From Rheinheimera soli (lineage in GTDB: Bacteria > Pseudomonadota > Gammaproteobacteria > Enterobacterales > Alteromonadaceae): DNA of 64,000 nucleotides. Each line of letters opens with the position of its first letter. Within the stretch, counting starts at the first letter, position 1. Under the pieces are notes generated by a model. The model saw nothing but the letters and a program-made list of their open reading frames with translations, was not told the origin of the DNA and searched no databases. The stretch covers positions 79,314 through 143,313 of the forward strand of contig NZ_JAJOYU010000010.1 in assembly GCF_021290985.1 (NCBI RefSeq), in the 5' to 3' direction. Below, in pieces: positions 57,208 through 64,000 of the stretch. The position numbers and the translations under genes are program-made.

Positions 57208-57229
57208 TAATACACACGGTGTTGTATGA
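57164..57229 (+). CDS. Micro-ORF 2 between gspL and gspM
   Basis: 21 codons, MKNWQDRQFSQPQAANTHGV and a final Val. It starts on the stop of micro-ORF 1 and ends on the gspM start (ATGATG at 57226), so gspL, the two micro-ORFs and gspM form one unbroken chain of four-base stop/start overlaps. The role may be to carry ribosomes into gspM after an insertion separated it from gspL. Confidence 0.5.
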   Translation: MKNWQDRQFSQPQAANTHGVV

Positions 57230-57684
57230 TGAAACAACTACAAAGCTGGTGGCAATCACTACAAAAACGTGAACAACAGTTGGTGCTGGGTGCTGGCGTC
57301 ACTTTAGCTGTAGCAGCTTTTTATTGGCTGCTGTGGGCACCGTTACACCTCAATTACCAGAGCCAACAAGTGCAGTTGCAACAAGTCAGTCAGCAGTTGT
57401 TGCAAGTCAGCAATTTTCCTGTGGTGTCCACGCAAACCAAAGTGCAGGGTAGTCTGACCGATATCATCAGCTCCAGTGCCCGTACCCACAAAATTCAGGT
57501 CAGCCGGATGCAACCACAAAACGATCAGATGCAGGTGATGCTGAACGATATTAGTTTTGATCAACTGCTGACTTGGCTGCATGCTTTGCAGTACCAGCAT
57601 AACGTCAGCATAGTGCAACTGGATCTGGCTGTTGCCGATGCCCCTGGCATGGTGCGTGTCCGTCGTTTATTAGTTGAGTCGTAA
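57226..57684 (+). CDS. gspM: Type II secretion protein GspM
   Basis: 152 residues; ATG at 57226 or 57229. Cytoplasmic start MKQLQSWWQSLQKREQQLV, one membrane helix (about 20-37), and a short periplasmic domain (SFDQLLTWLHALQYQHNVSI at about 104-123). The family's typical layout and size. It pairs with GspL. Confidence 0.93.
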   Translation: MMKQLQSWWQSLQKREQQLVLGAGVTLAVAAFYWLLWAPLHLNYQSQQVQLQQVSQQLLQVSNFPVVSTQTKVQGSLTDIISSSARTHKIQVSRMQPQNDQMQVMLNDISFDQLLTWLHALQYQHNVSIVQLDLAVADAPGMVRVRRLLVES

Positions 57685-58443
57685 ATGAATTATAAAAAAA
57701 TAATACCTGCTGCTATTGGTCTTTATCTGGTGTTTTTAGTGCTGCTGACACCTGCAGCCTGGTGGTTAAAGTTAGTGTCTTTACCAGCACAAGTGCAATT
57801 GGGCCCTGTGACCGGCACTTTATGGCAAGGTCAGGTGCAGGCGGTGTCGCTGAATGGCTATGTATTACCCCAGGTCAACTGGCAGTTAAAACCCTGGGCT
57901 TTTTTGATGGGAAAAGTGGCGTTGGACCTGGACATAGGCCAAATCCGGCAAACCACTTTGCCTTATGCCAAAGCTCAGCTGTCTTATGGTTTTTCAGGTC
58001 TGCAGCTGCAATCAAGCCAGTTACGTTTACCGGTAGAGCCTATAGTGCCTTTACTTAAATTACGTTTACCATTTCAGGTGGCGGCCAGTGGCAATATGTT
58101 GCTGAATATTCAGCATTTCAGTATGGGGCAGCCCTGGTGTGAACAACTGGCAGGCAAAGCCAGCTGGCTGGAAGCCAAGTTTCAGGCACCATCGGGCTGG
58201 ATAGACTTAAAAGCCATAGACGCCAACTTAAGTTGTGAACAAGGCCAGCTTCAACTGGTGACTGAACCCGGTAATCCGCTGGCGCTGAATGTCACAGCTT
58301 TAATAGGTGAGCAGGGCAAATACCAGCTCAATGGCACTATGAAACCAGACGCCAGCATGCCAAAAGAAGTGCATCAGGCGATGCAGTTTGTTGGCCAGCC
58401 GGACGCTGAAGGGCGTTTTACTCTGAAATTACAGAGCCGTTAA
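57685..58443 (+). CDS. gspN: Type II secretion protein GspN
   Basis: 252 residues, starting right after the gspM stop. Signal/anchor helix (IIPAAIGLYLVFLVLLTPAA, about 6-25) and a beta-rich domain with LGPVTGTLWQGQVQAVSLNG and NGTMKPDASMPKEV. GspN is an accessory, non-essential member of the apparatus. It is the last gene of the cluster; its 3' end overlaps the convergent yrfG by 26 bases. Confidence 0.92.
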   Translation: MNYKKIIPAAIGLYLVFLVLLTPAAWWLKLVSLPAQVQLGPVTGTLWQGQVQAVSLNGYVLPQVNWQLKPWAFLMGKVALDLDIGQIRQTTLPYAKAQLSYGFSGLQLQSSQLRLPVEPIVPLLKLRLPFQVAASGNMLLNIQHFSMGQPWCEQLAGKASWLEAKFQAPSGWIDLKAIDANLSCEQGQLQLVTEPGNPLALNVTALIGEQGKYQLNGTMKPDASMPKEVHQAMQFVGQPDAEGRFTLKLQSR

Positions 58444-59107
58444 CCGACCTGTGAATATCCGCCAGTAACACCGAATAATCTTCTATAGCCGGAAACTCAG
58501 TGATAGCTCTGCTGGGTTTTTGGCTGTCCGGGTTGGCGACTGCCAATAAATGCCCAATACCAAAACGTTGAGCGGACTGCAAAATAGGCAGACTGTCATC
58601 GACAAATAAAGTACGTTTGGGGTCAAAACCAAAACGTTGTTGCAACTGCTGCCAGAGTTCCTGCTGTTCTTTAGTCACACCAAATTCATGAGTCGACACC
58701 AGTATGTCTATGTAGCTGGCAAGGGTGGTGCGCTCGATTTTTAACGATAAAGAATCCGGATGGGCATTGGTCACCAGTATCACTTTGCGGCCCGAATTTT
58801 TTAATGCAGTTAAAAAAGCTGGTGAGTCAGCACGCATTTGAATTTTGTCCATCACTTCACGCTTTAATTCGGTGATAGGCAGCGCCAGTCTTTTGGTCCA
58901 GTAATCCAGGCAATACCACTCAATTTTACCATTGAGTTCATGATATTCGGCTTCCAGCTGTTGTTTGGCGTCCGTCAGACTGATACCACTCAGCTCTGCC
59001 CAGCGCTTTGGTAAATGCTCCAGCCAAAAGTAGTTATCAAAGTGTAAATCCAGCAAAGTACCGTCCATATCCAGCAAAACGGTATCAATTTGTCTCCAAT
59101 CCAGCAT
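58418..59107 (-). CDS. yrfG: HAD-family GMP/IMP nucleotidase YrfG
   Basis: 229 residues. HAD phosphatase: motif I LLDMDGTLLDLHFDNYFW (about 10-27), motif II ILVTNAHPDS, motif III region VTKEQQELW, motif IV LFVDDSLPIL. The N-terminal DLHFDNYFWLEHLP is characteristic of YrfG, which dephosphorylates purine nucleotides such as GMP and IMP. Neighbour of nudE as in E. coli (divergent here). Confidence 0.93.
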   Translation of the reverse strand: MLDWRQIDTVLLDMDGTLLDLHFDNYFWLEHLPKRWAELSGISLTDAKQQLEAEYHELNGKIEWYCLDYWTKRLALPITELKREVMDKIQMRADSPAFLTALKNSGRKVILVTNAHPDSLSLKIERTTLASYIDILVSTHEFGVTKEQQELWQQLQQRFGFDPKRTLFVDDSLPILQSAQRFGIGHLLAVANPDSQKPSRAITEFPAIEDYSVLLADIHRSVNGSVISE

Positions 59108-59168
59108 AGGTTTTTCCAGCTAATCCATTTATAGTAAGGCGATGGCCCATTGTAGCAGAGGCAGTTTT

Positions 59169-59747
59169 ATGGCGCAGCGCGACAGCGACAAAGAAAAACC
59201 GCAGATTTTAGAACAAAAACTGGTCGCACAAAGTCGGCTGTTTAAGATTGAACAACTGGATCTGCAATTTAGCAACGGCGAAAAACGTACATACGAGCGG
59301 ATGAAAGGCGGCGGCCGAGGTGCAGTGATGGTGGTGGCTTGCCCTGATCCACAGCATTTTTATCTGATCCGTGAGTATTGTGCTGGTACCCATGATTACC
59401 AGTTAGGCTTCCCCAAAGGTCTGATCGATCCTGGTGAAACCGTCGCTGAAGCAGCCAATCGTGAACTGCAGGAAGAAATAGGTTTTAAAGCTGGACGTTT
59501 AATTCCGTTAAAAACCGTGGCCTTAGCTCCAGGTTACTTTAGTGCTACAATGCATATTGTGTTGGCGTTGGATTTAACAGCGTCCAGCCTGCCTGGGGAT
59601 GAACCCGAACCTTTGGAACTGGTACCATGGCAGTGGCAACAGCAGTTTGAGTTATTAGATCAAAGCGATTTCACTGAGGCCCGCAGTGTAGCGGCCTTGT
59701 TTTTAGCCCGAGATTATCTGGACAAGTATCAGGATGTTTTTAAGTAG
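59169..59747 (+). CDS. nudE: ADP compounds hydrolase NudE
   Basis: 192 residues from the ATG at 59169 (AGAGG 8 bases upstream); an earlier in-frame start at 59142 is weaker. Nudix box GLIDPGETVAEAANRELQEE then IGF (about 87-109). The preceding EYCAGTHDYQLGFPKG and the later YFSATMHIVLALDL are NudE-like. It hydrolyses ADP-ribose, NADH and Ap3A-type substrates. Overlaps cysQ by 14 bases. Confidence 0.95.
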   Translation: MAQRDSDKEKPQILEQKLVAQSRLFKIEQLDLQFSNGEKRTYERMKGGGRGAVMVVACPDPQHFYLIREYCAGTHDYQLGFPKGLIDPGETVAEAANRELQEEIGFKAGRLIPLKTVALAPGYFSATMHIVLALDLTASSLPGDEPEPLELVPWQWQQQFELLDQSDFTEARSVAALFLARDYLDKYQDVFK

Positions 59748-60561
59748 GTTACTGGAACCTGTCAAAGACGCAGCTCGTGCAGCTGGGGATACACTGTGGT
59801 CTATGTACCAAAGTGGCGATTTTGAATCCAAAAATAAAGCGGATGAAAGTCCAGTCACCAGCGCTGATTTAGCAGCCAATGCACTGATTTTGCATGCTTT
59901 AACCGAACTCGCTCCGGATATTCCTGTTGTCTCTGAAGAAATGCATTTACTGCCGCTGCGCCAGCGCCAGGATTGGCCACGCTATTGGCTGATTGACCCT
60001 ATGGACGGCACTCAGGAGTTTATAGCCCGCAGCGGAGATTTTGCCGTCAGCATAGCGCTGGTGGAACATGGCTGGCCTGTGTTGGGTGTGATTTACTGGC
60101 CGAAAGAACAAATCTGGTATTACGCTACCCGTGGTAATGGCGCTTTTAAACAGCAGCACCATTTCATCAATCGAATTCAGGTCAATCAGCATCAACCTGG
60201 TGATGTCCTTAAAATAGCCGTCAGCCGTCGTCAACCCATTGAGCATATTCATCAGTTGCTCAACACTCCTGCCAGTTCAGAATTTATTGCCTTGGGCAGC
60301 TGTTCATTAAAAAGCTGTTTAGTGGCTGAAGGTGGTGCTGATTGTTACCTGCGTTTAGGCCCAACAGGCGAATGGGACACTGCTGCTGTGCATGTGATAG
60401 TTGAAGAAGCAGGTGGAAAAATTCTCGATAGTCAGTTTGCGCCTTTAAGTTACAACCAGCGTGAAACCCTATCTAACCCCGATTTTATGGTGATAGGCCG
60501 TTCTGAAGTGCCATGGACCGAACTGATCCGTGCCCATAGCGCCACCCGGACTTTAGGGTAA
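59734..60561 (+). CDS. cysQ: 3'(2'),5'-bisphosphate nucleotidase CysQ
   Basis: 275 residues. Lithium-sensitive inositol-phosphatase fold that removes the 3' phosphate of PAP, a by-product of sulfate assimilation. Metal motifs: SEEMHLLPLRQRQDW, WLIDPMDGTQEFIARSGDF (about 87-105), and GEWDTAAVHVIVEEAGGKIL (about 211-230). KADESPVTSADLAANALI at the N-terminus. Operon partner of nudE. Confidence 0.95.
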   Translation: MFLSRLLEPVKDAARAAGDTLWSMYQSGDFESKNKADESPVTSADLAANALILHALTELAPDIPVVSEEMHLLPLRQRQDWPRYWLIDPMDGTQEFIARSGDFAVSIALVEHGWPVLGVIYWPKEQIWYYATRGNGAFKQQHHFINRIQVNQHQPGDVLKIAVSRRQPIEHIHQLLNTPASSEFIALGSCSLKSCLVAEGGADCYLRLGPTGEWDTAAVHVIVEEAGGKILDSQFAPLSYNQRETLSNPDFMVIGRSEVPWTELIRAHSATRTLG

Positions 60562-61134
60562 AAAAGAGTCTTGGCCCAGCAGTAAACTTTTTACATCGCT
60601 TCGCTTTAAACATTGTTTAGCCAAAGAAAGTCACTTTGCAGCCCCGTGGTTTATTCGCTCAATATATGCAATCTGTTACTAGCTGCATTAGATATTTTCC
60701 TCTAATCCGTTGATTTGGCGTGCCAACCTACTGGTAGCGCAATGCCTAGTCTTTCAATTGGCTCGGCATGATCTGGTTCCTGCGCTCCATAAAGAGTTTT
60801 CATCAGCGATATGCTGGGGTTACAACAGGCTGGCACATTCGCTGTACAGGTGACATAAGTGGTTATCACTGTAATGCCCTCGCCAGTAATCACAAGCAGA
60901 GCTAATTGCTCAGAGACGGTTAATGGAAACCCCTGATTCCTTATTCATAAATTTACTAAATAAACATTTATGATTTATTTGTTTCTTTTTTGGATATTTT
61001 TTGTTGATTTTCCTCAAGGCTGTCGGTACTTTCTATCTTTGTTTTTAAAATAATCTGAAAACTTTCTATGCCATGCCATGCCATGGCATGTTGATGTTTC
61101 AGGGATGTTTTTATAATGAGTAAAGGAGAATAAG
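60562..61134. other. AT-rich gene-poor gap upstream of the rhs gene
   Basis: About 570 bases. On the minus strand an open frame of about 80 codons (60702 to about 60942, GTG at 60893) reads LTVSEQLALLVITGEGITVI and so on, with CTANVPACCNPS. It has no ribosome site and no family I recognise, so it may be a remnant or chance. A tandem CATGC motif at 61068-61090 contains the palindrome CATGCCATGGCATG. The last ~30 bases carry AAAGGAG for the rhs start. A promoter for rhs is expected within 60940-61110 (very AT-rich), but no single site stands out. Confidence 0.4.
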
Positions 61135-64000
61135 GTGCTCAATAAATACAGCAGGGTGGCGTTTTATACTTTTCTGGCAATGGGAGGTATAAATATCTGT
61201 AATACAGCAGATACCAACAAATCTGATACGGCAAACACCAGATTTAGCCAGTGGTTACCCGGTACAGGCTGGTCTGTTGGTGTTAATAAAGCTAATGCTG
61301 AGGAAGACCCAGAAAAACCGATAGAAAGAATGGGTGTTGTTGGTACCTGGCTGCCCTCTGAAATGTGGGATATCCGTTTATTTATGACCGACTGGAGAAA
61401 TCGCAGTCTTGCCGGAAGCGGTGGTGGCGGTGGTGGTGGTAGTGCTCCAGAAAATAACCCGGACGATAATAACCCGGACGATGACAAGTGCGACGGTAAT
61501 CCGATTATGGTTGCCAATGGCGAAAAAGTAGAGTTTGAAACCGATTTTGTTGGTAAAGAGCAATATCCCCTTGAAATCAGCCGCTACTATTCCAGTCATA
61601 ATAACTACGAAGGTGCTTTTGGGAAAGGCTGGAGCAGCAGCTTTGATACACGCCTGGATGTCAGCACAAAAACCTTATACCGGGGTGATGGTAAGTCTGT
61701 AAAGCTTTCCGCCGCAACCTTTTACGTTCCTGGTGTGGGCTCTAAGTCGGGCTATAAAACGGCCTCCGGCAAGAATTATCTCTATCAGGGGGCTGGCAAC
61801 AGTTGGGTATTTCGTAACGAAAGCGATCAGAACGAAATTTACGACAGCCTGGGTCGGTTAATTAATGTTTCATTTTCTGAAAAGCCTGACACACTAACCT
61901 TTTCCGGAGCCCTGCAGATCCAGTCTTACGGTATCAGCCACCGCTATAGTTACAATAGCAGCGGTAAGCTGTCTGCCATTACCCATTCTAACGGCCGTAA
62001 ACTAACCTTTGATTGGCAGGGCGAACGTATTTCGTCGGTTAAAAACAATGCTGGATATGACTATCAATACAGCTATAAAACCAACGGTATGTTGGGTAGA
62101 GTGGTGTTTCCTGATGGAAATAGCAAAACCTATTATTATGAAGACAGCAGGTTTCCTACTTTTTTAACCGGAGTAGCTAAAGGAAACAACAGATTCTCCT
62201 ACTTTCAATATGACTCAACAGGGCGGGCAATAGAGTCTAAGCACGCTAATGAGACGGAAAAGCATAATTTCTCCTTTACAGCAGATACCACCACAGTTAC
62301 GAATCCCTTAGGTCATAAAACCACCTATTTTTACGACAGTGCTCTTAGATCAAAACTGATGCGGGTTGAAAAAGAAGGTTCTGCCTATTGTGCCGCCAGT
62401 GCTCAGGCGACCACTTATGATACTAGTGGACGCAAAGTGACAGAAACAGACTGGAACGATAAGGTCACTCGTTACAGCTACAATGACAAAAATCAGGTCA
62501 TTCAGCAAATAAATGCTTATGGCGAACCTGAAGCGATCACAACCTTGCTCAGTTGGCATGACAACCTGAATAAGTTAACGAGGAAAACCACCGGATGGTT
62601 AACTGAGCGCTTTAGCTACGATGAAAAACAAAACCTGCTGACTTATGAGACCTTAGCTAATGGTCAAACCTATACCACCACATACACTTATACGTATCAT
62701 AGTAACCATTTATTTAGTCAGATCACTGTCACCACACCCAATCAGCAGGTTTCTACATTCCAGTATGACTCATCAGGAAATGTCATCAGATCAACAGATG
62801 CATCCGGGCTTGTTACTTTATACAGCGGTTATGATGCTTTAGGTCAGGTGGGGCAAATAACATACCCTGACGGTACAGCTACCAAATATAGCTACGACAA
62901 GCGTGGCCGAATTACGAAAGAAGAAACCGTCTCAGTAGGCGGGAAAACAGCCTCTGTGACCTATAAGTATGACTACAAAGGAGACTTAATAAAAACAGAA
63001 CACTCCAATGGGCGGGCAACAGCCTATAGCTACGATGCGGCTGGTCGCTTAGCCACAGAAAATTACCGGATTGCTACTGTGGTAGACATGAGTACTGTAG
63101 GTTCACATGCCTTAGCCAGAAAAAGCTATGACTATGATTTAATGGGGAATATCAAAAATACTACTCTGTCTGATTTGCATGTAATCAGCTATACGAATTG
63201 TGGCGACATTATGTCAGGCCCGCCTGGCATGTATTCTGCCTTTTCAGGGGGGACTGGTTCAATCACGCCTAGCGATCCACTGGATACCATAGGTGATCCT
63301 ATTCCCTCTTGTGGTACCTTCTACGGCCGAACTGACAGGGCAACGTTTAATTATTTCTATGATGCTGCCGGGCATTTGGTGGCAATAAGAAATCATGCCA
63401 ACCAGTTAACCCATACTTATACCTACGATGGCAATGGAAATCGTTTAACCGACACAGATGCTCAGACAAGCACAACCACTCAGTTTGCCTACGATGCCTT
63501 GGGTCGTCTTATCCGCCAAACAGACGCGGCAGGAAAAGTGACGACCTTCAGCCATGATGCCAGAGGCTTAAAGCAGGTTCAGGATGCGCGCTTTAATAGC
63601 ACTATCAATAGTAAAAACGACAGAGCTCAGCTCGAACAACTGCTCAGTCCGGATAGCGGCCAAAGTAGCTTTAACTATGATGAAATGGGCTTATTGTCAA
63701 ACAGCACAGACGCCAGAGGTATCACCACCACTTATGACTATGATGCTGTTGGGCGAATTCAATACAAAAGTAATGGTAGCCAGGCGCTCTGGACTTATGA
63801 CGAAGGTTCTTATGCAAAAGGTAAACTGAATAAGGTGGGCAACGACAGTGGTTCCACCAGTTACCAGTTTAATGAATGGGGTTTGTTAAGCAGCCAAACT
63901 CAAACCACTCTGGCAGCCAACTATGTCGGCAGCTGGAATGATGTGACCACCTGGGGTTACGACGCGATGGGCCGTGTTATCAGCCTGACCTATCCTGGCG
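61135..64000 (+). CDS. RHS/YD-repeat protein, 5' part (3' end outside window)
   Basis: 955 codons are visible without a stop; GTG start at 61135 with AAAGGAGAA upstream. N-terminal ~25 residues contain a short hydrophobic stretch (VAFYTFLAMGGINI), possibly a signal or anchor. At about 97-103 comes a run of seven glycines, then a duplicated NNPDD linker. A DUF6531-type entry domain follows (NPIMVANGEKVEFETDF, about 122-138; FGKGWSSSFDTRL). From about residue 270 to the window edge there are YD-type repeats (YDSSGNVIRSTDASG, YDAAGRLATE, YDGNGNRLTDTD, YDAMGRVISLTY). Such proteins form a shell around a C-terminal toxin or effector domain, which must lie beyond base 64000. No PAAR or VgrG part is seen. 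Confidence 0.92.
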   Translation, partial: MLNKYSRVAFYTFLAMGGINICNTADTNKSDTANTRFSQWLPGTGWSVGVNKANAEEDPEKPIERMGVVGTWLPSEMWDIRLFMTDWRNRSLAGSGGGGGGGSAPENNPDDNNPDDDKCDGNPIMVANGEKVEFETDFVGKEQYPLEISRYYSSHNNYEGAFGKGWSSSFDTRLDVSTKTLYRGDGKSVKLSAATFYVPGVGSKSGYKTASGKNYLYQGAGNSWVFRNESDQNEIYDSLGRLINVSFSEKPDTLTFSGALQIQSYGISHRYSYNSSGKLSAITHSNGRKLTFDWQGERISSVKNNAGYDYQYSYKTNGMLGRVVFPDGNSKTYYYEDSRFPTFLTGVAKGNNRFSYFQYDSTGRAIESKHANETEKHNFSFTADTTTVTNPLGHKTTYFYDSALRSKLMRVEKEGSAYCAASAQATTYDTSGRKVTETDWNDKVTRYSYNDKNQVIQQINAYGEPEAITTLLSWHDNLNKLTRKTTGWLTERFSYDEKQNLLTYETLANGQTYTTTYTYTYHSNHLFSQITVTTPNQQVSTFQYDSSGNVIRSTDASGLVTLYSGYDALGQVGQITYPDGTATKYSYDKRGRITKEETVSVGGKTASVTYKYDYKGDLIKTEHSNGRATAYSYDAAGRLATENYRIATVVDMSTVGSHALARKSYDYDLMGNIKNTTLSDLHVISYTNCGDIMSGPPGMYSAFSGGTGSITPSDPLDTIGDPIPSCGTFYGRTDRATFNYFYDAAGHLVAIRNHANQLTHTYTYDGNGNRLTDTDAQTSTTTQFAYDALGRLIRQTDAAGKVTTFSHDARGLKQVQDARFNSTINSKNDRAQLEQLLSPDSGQSSFNYDEMGLLSNSTDARGITTTYDYDAVGRIQYKSNGSQALWTYDEGSYAKGKLNKVGNDSGSTSYQFNEWGLLSSQTQTTLAANYVGSWNDVTTWGYDAMGRVISLTYPG

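Noticed and set aside
61116..61133. Five-codon ORF (MSKGE) just before rhs
   Set aside because: It only spans the rhs ribosome site; too short to support as a gene.

Overview
The window is 64 kb of gene-dense bacterial chromosome (about 46-50% GC by eye) from a gammaproteobacterium. The gene order nfuA - comF/bioH - tex - greB - ompR/envZ - pckA - hslO - hslR - yrfG - nudE matches the conserved block in Escherichia coli and its relatives. A gspC-N cluster sits between hslR and yrfG, as in Vibrio, Shewanella and Aeromonas types. Together with the ubiE-ubiJ-ubiB-tatABC-tatD-hemB run, a caa3-type oxidase operon and the protein style (Gln-rich, many AlkD/M14/DUF885 proteins), this suggests the Rheinheimera/Alishewanella area of the Alteromonadales/Chromatiales. 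That placement is inference.

Layout. 1-725: 3' end of a Ppx/GppA phosphatase. 760-8260 (minus): ubiquinone genes ubiE-ubiJ-ubiB, then tatABC, an exported protein, tatD, a diguanylate cyclase and hemB, closely packed and partly overlapping. 8364-14866: mixed housekeeping genes (AlkD-like protein, second GGDEF protein, DUF885 lipoprotein, EVE protein, TesB). 14933-18132: plsB and lexA, divergent, with an SOS promoter between them. 18405-26595: a complete cytochrome c oxidase operon with structural subunits (coxB, ctaD, coxC) and assembly genes (ctaG, surf1, an Sco-like small protein, ctaA, ctaB, sco). Only a small DUF2909 gene in the middle runs the other way. 26600-29526: an accessory pocket with REP-like hairpins, an exported nucleosidase, a DUF3592 protein, an intergenic direct repeat and an ankyrin lipoprotein. 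29764-36894: polysaccharide deacetylase, nfuA, an M14 peptidase, comF, bioH, a miniature flagellar-rod-like protein and a putative metalloprotease. 36958-47003: tex, an aldehyde dehydrogenase, greB, a small lipoprotein, ompR-envZ, pckA, hslO, hslR. 47148-58443: type II secretion operon gspCDEFGHIJKLMN. 58418-60561: yrfG, nudE, cysQ. 61135-64000: 5' part of a large Rhs/YD-repeat gene that runs off the window.

The functional themes are aerobic respiration (quinone, heme and oxidase biogenesis) and protein export (Tat, then type II secretion). The least expected items are two tandem, translationally chained micro-ORFs between gspL and gspM, a roughly 90-residue protein that looks like a flagellar rod/hook protein reduced to its two ends, a charged insertion in GspH, and a nucleosidase carrying a signal peptide. 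No tRNA, rRNA, CRISPR array, prophage or intact insertion sequence was recognised.
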